From positions 62,001 to 126,000 of the forward strand of contig JAEMQS010000001.1 of the NCBI GenBank assembly GCA_016463765.1: 64,000 nucleotides of DNA. Direction: 5' to 3'. Shown here one piece after another: positions 8,112 to 15,786 of this stretch. The stretch's first letter is position 1; each line of letters starts with the position of its first letter. The DNA comes from Solirubrobacteraceae bacterium. Its GTDB lineage: Bacteria > Actinomycetota > Thermoleophilia > Solirubrobacterales > Solirubrobacteraceae. The notes beneath the pieces are model-generated. The model was not told the origin of the DNA. It did no database searches and was given only the letters and a program-made list of their open reading frames with translations. Both the position numbers and the translations under genes were made by a program.

Positions 8112-8774
8112 ATGGAGTGGAAGATCCTCGAAGGCGTGCCGGAGGAGGATGTCCAGCGCGTGCTCGACATGGCTCGCCGGCGGACGTTCCGCAAGGGCGA
8201 GATCGTCTTTCACGAAGGGGACCCCGGCGACACGCTGCACCTCGTGCGCAGCGGCCGTTTCGCGGTCAAGGTCAGCACGCAGTACGCCGACGAGGCGATC
8301 CTCGCGGTGCTGCGCTCCGGCGACATCTTCGGCGAGCTCGCACTGCTCAGCCCCGGCGCACCGCGCAGCGCGACGGTCGTGGCGCTCGAGGCCGGCGAGA
8401 CGATGTCGGTCCACCAGCTGGACTTCGGCCGGCTGCGCCGCGAACAGCCCGGCGTGGGCGACGTGCTCATCAGCGTGCTGTCCACCCAGGTCCGCCGGTT
8501 GTCACGGCACCTGCTCGAGGCGCTCTACACGCCCGCGGACACCCGCGTGCGCCGACGGGTGCTCGAGCTCGTCGACATCTACGCGGGCGACGACCCGTCG
8601 CTGCCGACGACGATCCCGCTGACCCAGGACGACCTCGCCGACCTCGCCGGGACGTCCCGCGCGACGGTCAACCGTGTGCTGCGCGAGGACGAGGCGCGGG
8701 GAATCGTCGAGCTCGGGCGCGGGCGGACGCTCGTGGTGGACCGGGCGGGGTTGCAGAAATGGGCGGGGCTTTGA
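8112..8774 (+). CDS. Crp/Fnr-family transcription regulator
   Basis: The protein (220 aa) has an N-terminal cyclic-nucleotide-binding beta-roll (RKGEIVFHEGDPGDTLHLVRSG, then GDIFGELALLSPGAPRSATV, the phosphate-binding cassette), a dimerisation helix near 115-135, and a C-terminal winged helix (TQDDLADLAGTSRATVNRVLRE at about 165-186). There is no FNR-type Cys cluster. The phosphate-cassette GELALL...APRSATV is compatible with cAMP binding, and a CHASE2 adenylate cyclase is encoded at 17736. Its place after two ArsA-like ATPases matches the mycobacterial crp neighbourhood. The promoter looks leaderless. Confidence 0.9.
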   Translation: MEWKILEGVPEEDVQRVLDMARRRTFRKGEIVFHEGDPGDTLHLVRSGRFAVKVSTQYADEAILAVLRSGDIFGELALLSPGAPRSATVVALEAGETMSVHQLDFGRLRREQPGVGDVLISVLSTQVRRLSRHLLEALYTPADTRVRRRVLELVDIYAGDDPSLPTTIPLTQDDLADLAGTSRATVNRVLREDEARGIVELGRGRTLVVDRAGLQKWAGL

Positions 8775-8863
8775 CTCGCTGACGCTCCCCAAAGCCCTTA
8801 GGGAGTTCCTCGCCAGAGGCTCGGAACTCCCGGGCTTGGTTGGGGCTTTGACTCGCTGACGCT
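8765..8863. repeat. Direct-repeat pair enclosing a palindromic element
   Basis: Identical 22-bp copies beginning GGGGCTTTGACTCGCTGACG occur at 8765-8786 and 8842-8863. Between them lies a perfect 9-bp hairpin, GGGAGTTCC (8801-8809) with GGAACTCCC (8823-8831). Its loop contains the 14-mer CTCGCCAGAGGCTC (8809-8822). The same 14-mer, inside a different stem, recurs at 38068-38081. It looks like a REP-type dispersed palindromic repeat after the crp-like gene. Confidence 0.65.
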
Positions 8864-8865
8864 GG

Positions 8866-8881
8866 CCGGCCTTCGGGCCGG
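8866..8881 (+). terminator. UUCG hairpin downstream of the crp-like gene
   Basis: CCGGCC-TTCG-GGCCGG is a perfect 6-bp GC stem capped by a stable TTCG tetraloop. There is no T-run, so it is a weak or Rho-assisted terminator candidate. Confidence 0.45.
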
Positions 8882-8978
8882 GGGCGTGCATATGGATGCA
8901 GGACGGTCGCAGCCCGCGGTGGGCGCGCGCGGGCCCCTGCGCGCAGCGTGACATGCGCCACACATGCGCGATACAAGA

Positions 8979-9015
8979 CCGGTTTCTTGACACCGGAATT
9001 TCATATCGTGTATTT
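8979..9015 (+). promoter_or_regulatory. Promoter and operator candidate of the dab-pur operon
   Basis: A perfect -35 TTGACA (8987-8992) is followed by a 17-nt spacer and GTATTT (9010-9015). CCGGT (8979-8983) and ACCGG (8992-8996) form an inverted repeat straddling the -35, a likely repressor site. Confidence 0.5.
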
Positions 9016-9052
9016 GTTAGCGCACATCAGTTCCCGTCATCAAGGAGCCGAC

Positions 9053-9325
9053 ATGCCGCCCACCGCCGTCACCGCCCTGCCCGACTTCGACGAGCCCGCG
9101 CCCGCGCCGTCGTTCACGCCGCTCGCGACGGACATCGCCATCGCCACCGACCCGCCGGACGCCCGCCGCGTCGCCGCCCAGGCCATCGGCGCCCATATCG
9201 CCGAGCAGCTGCGGGCCGGCCGCTCGCTCTTCAACGTCGTCGAGGACGCCGAGGTCTGCGAGCGCATCGGCGCCGACGGACGCGCCCGGCTGACCCGGAT
9301 GCGCGCGGTGGAGTCCGACGCATGA
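9053..9325 (+). CDS. Small hypothetical protein heading the dab operon
   Basis: The protein (90 aa) is soluble, with a Pro/Ala-rich acidic N terminus and a predicted helical C-terminal half (AAQAIGAHIAEQLRAGRSLFNVVEDAEVCERI). AAGGAG at 9042-9047, 5 nt before ATG, fixes the start. The stop overlaps the dabB start as ATGA, so it is coupled to the bicarbonate transporter genes. The family was not recognised. It may be a regulator or accessory of DabAB. Confidence 0.75.
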   Translation: MPPTAVTALPDFDEPAPAPSFTPLATDIAIATDPPDARRVAAQAIGAHIAEQLRAGRSLFNVVEDAEVCERIGADGRARLTRMRAVESDA

Positions 9326-10788
9326 GCGTCCTCTCCCTCATCGCCTGGACGGCGCCCGCCCTCGGCGGCCTGCTCGCCGCCCTCGCCGCCGGCCGTGCCG
9401 GCGCCGCGGCCGTGGCGGGTCCCGCGACGACCGCGCTGATCGGCGCGGCCGTCCTCGCCGGTGCCCCGATCGGCACCATCGACCTGGTCGGCGGGATGCT
9501 GCTCGTGCTGGTCGGCGGCCTCGCCGCGACCGTGCAGAGCTACGCGCTGCGCCAGCTGCGCGGCGCGCCCGGCGCCCGCGCCACCACTCTGCTGCTCGGC
9601 GTGGTCGCGAGCGGCAGCGCCGTCTTCGTCACGGCCACCGCGCTGCCGGCCATGGCCGCGGCCTGGACGGCCACCGGCGCCGCGTTCCTCGGCGTCCTCG
9701 CGATCCACCGGGCGCTGCCCGGAGGCCGGGATGCGCTGCGGCGCACGCTCATCGCGTTCGTCGTCGCCGACCTCGCCCTCTGGAGCGCGGTCGTGCTCGA
9801 CGCGACCACCTCGAGCGCGGGCCTCGCCCTCGACGTCGCGGCCGTCCTGCTCGTGGTCGCTGCGGCGGCGCGCGCCGCACAGCTCCCGCTGCAGGGCTGG
9901 CTCGTCGCCACCGTCGCGGCGCCGACCCCGGTCTGCGCCTTCCTGCACGCCGGGATTGTCAACGCCGGCGGCATCCTGCTGCTGCGTCAGACCGACCTCT
10001 TCGGCGCCTCCAGCATCGCGATGGGCACCGCGATCGCGGTCGGTGCGGTCACGATGGTCGCGGCCGCCGTCGCCATGGCGGTCCGCTCCGACGTCAAGGG
10101 CATCCTCGCCTGCTCGACGAGCGCCCAGATGGGCTTCATGCTCGTGACCTGCGGGCTCGGCGTGTGGGCCGCGACGCTCATCCACATCGCCGGCCACGCG
10201 ATGTACAAGGCCGCGAGCTTCCTCGGCGCGGGCTCGGCGATCGCCGCCCACGCGCGGCGGCGCTCGGTCCCGGCCGCGCCCGCCCGGCGCCACCCCGCCC
10301 GCGACGCGGCCATCGCCGCGCTCGCACCCGCCGCCGGGCTCCTGCTCGTCGCGGCGACGGTTCCCGCCGTCGGTGAGAAGCCCGTCCTGCTGGTCTTCGC
10401 CTGGATCACCGGCGCCGCCGCCCTCTGGGGTTCGCTACCTCGCGTCCAGCGCGCGGGCGGCACCGTCGCCGCCAGCATGCTCGCGGTCGGTGCAGCGGCC
10501 GCGTACCTCGGTGCGACCACGGCGCTCGGCGCGCTGCTCTCGCTGCCCGACACGGTCGGGCACCCGCCCGCGTGGCTCGCGCTGGTGCCGATGGCCGCCG
10601 CCGTCGGGGCCATCGCCGTCTGGCAGCACGGCGGGGCCCTGCGCGATCGCCTGTACGTCCGGGCGATGCGCCTGGGCAGCCCGCGGCCGCTCCCGCGTCC
10701 CGTGCCTGCCTCCCTGGGCGTCACGGTGCCGCTGCGCCACGCGCTCGCCGGCCGGTCCACGACCGTCGCGGAAGGGGGTGCCGCATGA
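9322..10788 (+). CDS. dabB: DabB-like membrane subunit of inorganic carbon transporter
   Basis: The protein (488 aa) is hydrophobic with about 12 membrane helices and belongs to the NuoL/MrpA-like proton-conducting family. The helix with QLPLQGWLVATVAAPTPVCAFLHAGIVNAGG (about 195-225) corresponds to the conserved NuoL core with its HAG motif, and SDVKGILACSTSAQMGFM follows. Paired with a downstream DabA it forms the DAB complex, in which proton or cation flux through DabB is thought to drive CO2-to-bicarbonate conversion by DabA. A stand-alone NuoL without other Nuo genes, directly followed by dabA, supports this over complex I. It overlaps both neighbours by 4 nt. Confidence 0.85.
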   Translation: MSVLSLIAWTAPALGGLLAALAAGRAGAAAVAGPATTALIGAAVLAGAPIGTIDLVGGMLLVLVGGLAATVQSYALRQLRGAPGARATTLLLGVVASGSAVFVTATALPAMAAAWTATGAAFLGVLAIHRALPGGRDALRRTLIAFVVADLALWSAVVLDATTSSAGLALDVAAVLLVVAAAARAAQLPLQGWLVATVAAPTPVCAFLHAGIVNAGGILLLRQTDLFGASSIAMGTAIAVGAVTMVAAAVAMAVRSDVKGILACSTSAQMGFMLVTCGLGVWAATLIHIAGHAMYKAASFLGAGSAIAAHARRRSVPAAPARRHPARDAAIAALAPAAGLLLVAATVPAVGEKPVLLVFAWITGAAALWGSLPRVQRAGGTVAASMLAVGAAAAYLGATTALGALLSLPDTVGHPPAWLALVPMAAAVGAIAVWQHGGALRDRLYVRAMRLGSPRPLPRPVPASLGVTVPLRHALAGRSTTVAEGGAA

Positions 10789-13307
10789 GCGCGGTCACCC
10801 TCACGCCCACGGGCACGGTCGCCGATCGCGCGACCGCCATCGCCGCCGAGCTCGCTCCGGCGTGGCCGCTCGAGCGCTTCGTCGCGGTCAACCCCCTCGC
10901 GGGCCTCGAGCACCTGCCGTTCGCAGAGGCCGTCGCGCGCGTCGGCACCACCGTCGGCGCGCCCGGCTGGCGCCCGGAGTCCGCCCTGCGGGCGGCCGAA
11001 CAGGCCGGACGCATCACGGACGCGGACCTCAGGGCCGCGCTGCGTGACCACGTGGGAGCCGCCTGCGAGGAGGCCGTCGAGCTCGCACCGGGACGGTCCA
11101 CCACGCTGGAGTTCGTCCTGCTCGCCGATCTCCGTCACGCGCCGCCGGCGCCCGCGCCGCAGCGCCGCGTGCTGACCCCGGCCGAGGCGTGGGATGCGGC
11201 CCACGGGACACGATTGGCCGAGACCGCCGACACGCTCATGTCCGGCTGGCTCGCCGCGTACGTCGACGAGGGGCAGGCCCGCTGGGCGCTGCCTCGCCGC
11301 GACCTCGGCCTCTACGGGGCGTGGCGCGCGCTCAGCCCGCACGACCCGGCGTTCTCCCGGGCCGCGCGTCGCGACCTCGCCTCGCTCCCAGACGTCGCGG
11401 AGACCGCCCTCGCGCAGCTCCTCGACGAGGCCGGAGACGACGGGGACGCGCTCCTGCGCGCGCTGCTCACGCGCCAGCCCGGCTGGATCGCGTACGCCCG
11501 GTGGCGCAGCGAGCACGTGGGCGACCTGGACGCCGCCGAGATCGCCGCGCTGCGCCTCGCGTCCGAGCGGGCGCTGCTCCTGCCGGTCGCCGGCGCCGAG
11601 CCGTTCGCACGGATCCCCGACCCGCCGCGGGAGGCGGCGCCGGACCCGCAGGCGCGGATCGACGCGGTCGCCGCCGCCCTGGGATCTGGGGTGGGGGTCG
11701 GGGTCGAAATGCCGGCGCTCGCCGACGCGCTGGCAGCAGTGCGGCCCGAGGACCGTCCCGCGATCTGGCAGGACGCGCTCGAACGCGGGTACCGCCGGGA
11801 CCTCCTCGGACGCATCGTCACAGCGCCCCCACGCCCGGCACCCGCGAAGGTCGCCGCGCAGGCCGTCTTCTGCATCGACGTGCGGTCCGAGCCCCTGCGC
11901 CGCGGCCTCGAGGCCGTCGGCCCCTACGAGACCCTCGGCTTCGCCGGGTTCTTCGGGCTGCCGGTCGCGGTCCGCGCGCTCGGCGGGGAGGTCACGACCG
12001 AGCAGTGCCCGGTGCTCGTCTCCCCCGTCGCCACGGTCGAGGAGGTCCCGGCGCCCGGAGCCGAGGCCGACGCGGCCCGGCGCATCCAGCGGGTGGACCG
12101 GGTCGCCGCGGCCCGGGACGCCTTCGCCGGCGCGAAGAAGGGCCTGACCGCGAAGTACGCGTTCGCCGAGGCCGTCGGGTTCGTCATGGGCCCGGTGGCG
12201 ACCGCGCGGACGCTCGCTCCCGACCGCGCGGCGGCACTCGCCGATCGCGCCACCAGCAGCCCGCCGGTCGGCACGCACCTCGACCTGTCGGCGCTGTCGG
12301 TCGAGGACCGCGCGGCGGCGGCACGCGACGCGCTCACCGCGATGGGCCTCGTCGCGGACTTCGCGCCGGTGGTCCTGCTCTGCGGCCACGGGAGCACCAC
12401 CACGAACAACCCCCACCAGGCGGCGCTGGACTGCGGCGCCTGCGGCGGGCATCGCGGCGCGGCCAACGCGCGGGCGATGGCGGCGGTGCTGAACGACCCG
12501 GCCGTCCGGACGCTCCTCGCCGGGGACGGCATCGTGATCCCCGCGTCGACCTGGTTCGCCGCGGCCGAGCACGACACCGCCACCGACGTCGTCACGCTGC
12601 TCGACACGGACGTGCCGGCCGAGCACCGCGACCTCGTCGCCCGGCTGGCCGACGACCTCGCCCTCGCCGGGGCGTGCACCGCGGCGGACCGCGCGCGGGT
12701 CCTGCCGGGAGCCGACCCTCGCCGGGACGGTGTCGACGAGGTGCGCACGCGCAGCCGCGACTGGGCGCAGGTCGCCCCGGAGTGGGGGCTCGCCGGATGC
12801 GCCGCGCTCGTCGTCGGCTCCCGGGAGCTGACCGCCGGCTGCGACCTCGACGGCCGGGTGTTCCTGCACTCCTACGACGCGGCGGCCGACCCCGACGGGG
12901 CGGCGCTCGAGGTCATCCTCACCGCGCCGCTCGTCGTCGCGCACTGGATCGCGAGCCAGTACTACTTCTCCTCGGTCGCACCCGAGCACTTCGGGGCGGG
13001 GACGAAGATCAGCCACAACGTGGTCGGGGCCGTCGGGGTCCTGAGTGGCCCGGGCGGCGACCTGCGGGGCGGCCTGCCCTGGGAGTCGGTCGGCGCCGGG
13101 GGCGAGCTCGTCCACGAGCCACAGCGACTGCTGGCGGTGGTCGACGCGCCGCATGACCGGATCGACCGCATCCTCGACGGGGCGCCGCAGGTGCGGGCGC
13201 TCGTCGACGGCCGGTGGGTCACGCTGGTCGCCCGCGACGAGGCGGGCGCGCCGTGGTGCCGCCGCATGCCGGGTGGCGGCTGGATCGCCGAGGAGGTGTC
13301 CGCATGA
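10785..13307 (+). CDS. dabA: DabA-like zinc carbonic-anhydrase subunit (UPF0753/DUF2309)
   Basis: The protein (840 aa) has typical DabA length. All four proposed active-site residues of characterised DabA are present with correct spacing: Cys363 and Asp365 in FCIDVRSE, then His535 and Cys550 in CGHGS...LDCGACGG (15 apart). DabA is a beta-carbonic-anhydrase-like protein that converts CO2 to bicarbonate unidirectionally in the cytoplasm when coupled to DabB. The gene is coupled to dabB and purK by ATGA overlaps. AGGAGGTG near its 3' end serves purK. Heterotrophs with DAB use it to feed carboxylases; here the downstream carboxylating enzyme is PurK. Confidence 0.92.
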   Translation: MSAVTLTPTGTVADRATAIAAELAPAWPLERFVAVNPLAGLEHLPFAEAVARVGTTVGAPGWRPESALRAAEQAGRITDADLRAALRDHVGAACEEAVELAPGRSTTLEFVLLADLRHAPPAPAPQRRVLTPAEAWDAAHGTRLAETADTLMSGWLAAYVDEGQARWALPRRDLGLYGAWRALSPHDPAFSRAARRDLASLPDVAETALAQLLDEAGDDGDALLRALLTRQPGWIAYARWRSEHVGDLDAAEIAALRLASERALLLPVAGAEPFARIPDPPREAAPDPQARIDAVAAALGSGVGVGVEMPALADALAAVRPEDRPAIWQDALERGYRRDLLGRIVTAPPRPAPAKVAAQAVFCIDVRSEPLRRGLEAVGPYETLGFAGFFGLPVAVRALGGEVTTEQCPVLVSPVATVEEVPAPGAEADAARRIQRVDRVAAARDAFAGAKKGLTAKYAFAEAVGFVMGPVATARTLAPDRAAALADRATSSPPVGTHLDLSALSVEDRAAAARDALTAMGLVADFAPVVLLCGHGSTTTNNPHQAALDCGACGGHRGAANARAMAAVLNDPAVRTLLAGDGIVIPASTWFAAAEHDTATDVVTLLDTDVPAEHRDLVARLADDLALAGACTAADRARVLPGADPRRDGVDEVRTRSRDWAQVAPEWGLAGCAALVVGSRELTAGCDLDGRVFLHSYDAAADPDGAALEVILTAPLVVAHWIASQYYFSSVAPEHFGAGTKISHNVVGAVGVLSGPGGDLRGGLPWESVGAGGELVHEPQRLLAVVDAPHDRIDRILDGAPQVRALVDGRWVTLVARDEAGAPWCRRMPGGGWIAEEVSA

Positions 13308-14455
13308 GCGCCACCGCAACGGCGGCGCCCACCGCCCGCGTCGGCATCGTCGGCGGCGGGCAGCTCGCCCGGATGTCCCACGCCGCCGCAACAGGTCTCG
13401 GCATCGAGGTCCACGTGCTCGACGCGCCGGGCGCACCGGCCGCCGCGGCCGGGGCCCGGCTCGTGGCCGGGGACGCCGGCCGGCTCGACGATCTCGTGCG
13501 CTTGGCGTCCCGCGTCGACGTTGTGACGTTCGACCACGAGCACGCCGACCCGGCCGCGCTGCGCGCGCTCGTCGATCGCGGCGTGGCCGTCCGGCCGGGA
13601 CCCGCGATCAAGCGCCTGGCGCAGGACAAGCTGCACGCCCGCTCGGTCCTCGGCACGGAGCTCGGGATGCCGGTCCCGGCGTTCGCGCGCGTCGATGACG
13701 CCGGGGACGTGGCGGCCTTCGCCGCCGCCCACGGCTGGCCCGTCGTGCTGAAGGCGATCACCGGCGGGTACGACGGCCGCGGCGTGCGGATCGCCGCCAC
13801 GCCGCACGAGGCCGAGGGCGCCCTGGCGGCGCTCGGCCGGCCGGCGCTGGCGGAGGCGCACGTCGCCATCGACACCGAGCTCTCGGTCCTCGTCGCACGC
13901 GCGGCGGGCACCGGGGAGACGCGCGCCTATCCCGTGGTCGAGACGCTCCAGCGCGACGGGATCTGCCACGAGACGGTCCTCCCCGCGCGCGTCGAACCCG
14001 ACGTCGCGGCGTGCGCGCGGGCCCTGGGCCTCGCCCTCGCGGAGGCGATCGAGCTCGAGGGCCTGCTCGCCGTCGAGCTGTTCGTCAGCGGTGGCGGCCT
14101 GCTCGTCAACGAGCTCGCCCTGCGGCCGCACAACTCGGGGCACGTCACGCTCGACGGCTGCGTGACCTCGCAGTTCGAGCAGCACCTGCGGGCGGTGCTG
14201 GGCTGGCCGCTCGGCGCGACCCGCGCGATCGCCCCGGCAGCCGCCATGGTCAACGTCCTCGGTCCCGCCGACGGCAGCGACCCGGGCACGCGGGTGGCGC
14301 AGGCGCTCGCCGTCCAGGGCGCCCACGTCCACCTGTACGGCAAGGCGCCGCGCCCCGGGCGCAAGCTCGGGCACGTCACCGCCCTCGGGCATGACGCGGA
14401 CGCCGCGCTCCACGCCGCCCGAGCCGCGGCGCACACCCTGGAGGGCCGGCGATGA
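13304..14455 (+). CDS. purK: N5-carboxyaminoimidazole ribonucleotide synthetase PurK
   Basis: The protein (383 aa) is an ATP-grasp enzyme that makes N5-CAIR from AIR, ATP and bicarbonate in purine synthesis. It opens with [12 protein letters not shown], has the ATP-grasp loop [16 protein letters not shown] at about 146-161, and the family-typical [12 protein letters not shown] near 280. AGGAGGTG (13291-13298) 5 nt upstream supports the start. It lies between dabA and purE with 4-nt overlaps on both sides. Because bicarbonate is its substrate, cotranscription with DabAB suggests local or regulatory coupling of carbon uptake and purine synthesis. Confidence 0.95.
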   Translation: MSATATAAPTARVGIVGGGQLARMSHAAATGLGIEVHVLDAPGAPAAAAGARLVAGDAGRLDDLVRLASRVDVVTFDHEHADPAALRALVDRGVAVRPGPAIKRLAQDKLHARSVLGTELGMPVPAFARVDDAGDVAAFAAAHGWPVVLKAITGGYDGRGVRIAATPHEAEGALAALGRPALAEAHVAIDTELSVLVARAAGTGETRAYPVVETLQRDGICHETVLPARVEPDVAACARALGLALAEAIELEGLLAVELFVSGGGLLVNELALRPHNSGHVTLDGCVTSQFEQHLRAVLGWPLGATRAIAPAAAMVNVLGPADGSDPGTRVAQALAVQGAHVHLYGKAPRPGRKLGHVTALGHDADAALHAARAAAHTLEGRR

Positions 14456-14958
14456 GCGCGCCACGCGTCGGGATCGCGATGGGCAGCCGCTCAGACCTGC
14501 CCGTCATGGAGGCCGCGGCCGAGGCGCTCCAGGAGTTCGGGATCGCCCACGAGCTGCGGATCGTCTCCGCCCACCGCACGCCACGGGAGATGCTCGCCTA
14601 CGGCGAGGAGGCCGAGGGCCGCGGGCTGCAGGTCATCGTCGCGGGCGCCGGCGGCGCGGCGCACCTCCCGGGGATGCTCGCGTCCGTGACCCCGCTGCCC
14701 GTCATCGGGGTCCCCGTGCCGCTGCGGCACCTCGACGGCGTCGACAGCTTGCTGTCGATCGCCCAGATGCCGCGCGGCGTCCCGGTCGCGACCGTCGCGA
14801 TCGGCAACGCCCGCAACGCCGGCCTGCTGGCCGTCCGGATCCTCGCCGCCACCGACCCCGAGCTGCGGGCCCGGGTGGCGGCCTTCCAGACCGAGATCGC
14901 GCAGGCGTCGCTGGACGACGACCGCGCACTTCGCACCTCCGACCCCGAAGGGACCTGA
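14452..14958 (+). CDS. purE: N5-CAIR mutase PurE
   Basis: The protein (168 aa) is a class I PurE, interconverting N5-CAIR and [13 protein letters not shown] at about residues 11-19 and the catalytic-loop SAHRTP at about 43-48 are conserved, as are [10 protein letters not shown] and the terminal [11 protein letters not shown]. The start overlaps the purK stop (ATGA). The following enoyl reductase begins 3 nt after the stop, so the operon continues. Confidence 0.95.
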   Translation: MSAPRVGIAMGSRSDLPVMEAAAEALQEFGIAHELRIVSAHRTPREMLAYGEEAEGRGLQVIVAGAGGAAHLPGMLASVTPLPVIGVPVPLRHLDGVDSLLSIAQMPRGVPVATVAIGNARNAGLLAVRILAATDPELRARVAAFQTEIAQASLDDDRALRTSDPEGT

Positions 14959-14961
14959 CCC

Positions 14962-15786
14962 ATGCTCTCGTCCAAGCGCCTGCTCATCACGGGCCTCGTG
15001 ACCACGGACAGCATCGCGTTCGCCGTCGCCGAGCGCGCCCAGCTCGCCGGAGCGGACATCGTCCTCAGCGCGCTGGGCCGCGACCTCGAGCTGGCCGAGG
15101 CCGCCGCGGCGCAGCTGCCGCATCCCGCGCCGCTCATCGAGCTCGACGTGACCGCCCGCGACCAGCTCGAGACCGCGCGCGACGCCATCGCCGATCGTCT
15201 CGGGGGGCTCGACGGCGCGCTGCACGCCGTCGCCTTCGCACCGCGCGACGCGCTGGCGGGCGACTTCCTCGACGCCCGGCCCGAGGGCATCGAGCTGGCG
15301 TTCCGGACGAGCGCGTGGTCGCTCGCCGGCCTCGGAACGATCCTGCGCGACCTCGCGCCCGCGGAGGGCGGCGCGCTCGTCGGCCTGGACTTCGACGCCG
15401 ACGGCGGCGCGTGGCCGGTCTACAACTGGATGGGCGTCTGCAAGGCCGCCCTGCAGTCCACGGCGCGGTACCTCGCACGGGACCTCGGGCCGCGGGGCAT
15501 CCGGGTGAACCTCGTCGCCGCGGGACCGCTGCACACGCGCGCGGCGGGCGGCATCCCGGGGTTCGACCACCTCCTCAGCGCGTGGGAGCGGCAGGCGCCG
15601 CTGGGCTGGGACCCCCGGGACGCCGGCCCCTCGGCCGACGCGGCGTGCTTCCTGCTGTCGGACTTCTCACGGGCGGTGACCGGCGAGATCCTGCACGCCG
15701 ACGGCGGGTACCACGCGATGGCGGCGCCGCCTGTAGCCACCGGAGCGACGGCGGGCGACTACGAGCCGCGGGCGTACGCCGTGTAG
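14962..15786 (+). CDS. inhA: Enoyl-ACP reductase, InhA/FabI type
   Basis: The protein (274 aa) is an NADH-dependent short-chain reductase. The nucleotide loop TGLVTTDSIAFAVA near residue 10 and the catalytic Tyr-x6-Lys in YNWMGVCK (about 154-161) match mycobacterial InhA, and HADGGYHAM ends the fold. It performs the last reduction of FAS-II elongation. It is the last gene of the dab-pur operon. The window also encodes a complete FAS-I with its own enoyl reductase, so this enzyme probably serves a separate elongation system. The 3' end overlaps the convergent NHL gene by 28 nt. Confidence 0.9.
   Translation: MLSSKRLLITGLVTTDSIAFAVAERAQLAGADIVLSALGRDLELAEAAAAQLPHPAPLIELDVTARDQLETARDAIADRLGGLDGALHAVAFAPRDALAGDFLDARPEGIELAFRTSAWSLAGLGTILRDLAPAEGGALVGLDFDADGGAWPVYNWMGVCKAALQSTARYLARDLGPRGIRVNLVAAGPLHTRAAGGIPGFDHLLSAWERQAPLGWDPRDAGPSADAACFLLSDFSRAVTGEILHADGGYHAMAAPPVATGATAGDYEPRAYAV

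Larger units (their letters stand above)
8775..9052. other. 278-bp intergenic region
   Basis: No gene is supported here. The left half holds the tail of the direct repeats and two hairpins. The right half holds a tandem ACATGCGC motif (8951-8958 and 8963-8970) and the promoter of the dab operon. No structured RNA was recognised. Confidence 0.6.

Noticed and set aside
9987-13436. 1149-codon minus-strand open frame opposite dabA
   Set aside because: It is antisense to dabBA with low-complexity Arg/Gly/Val composition; the plus strand carries all DabA active-site residues.
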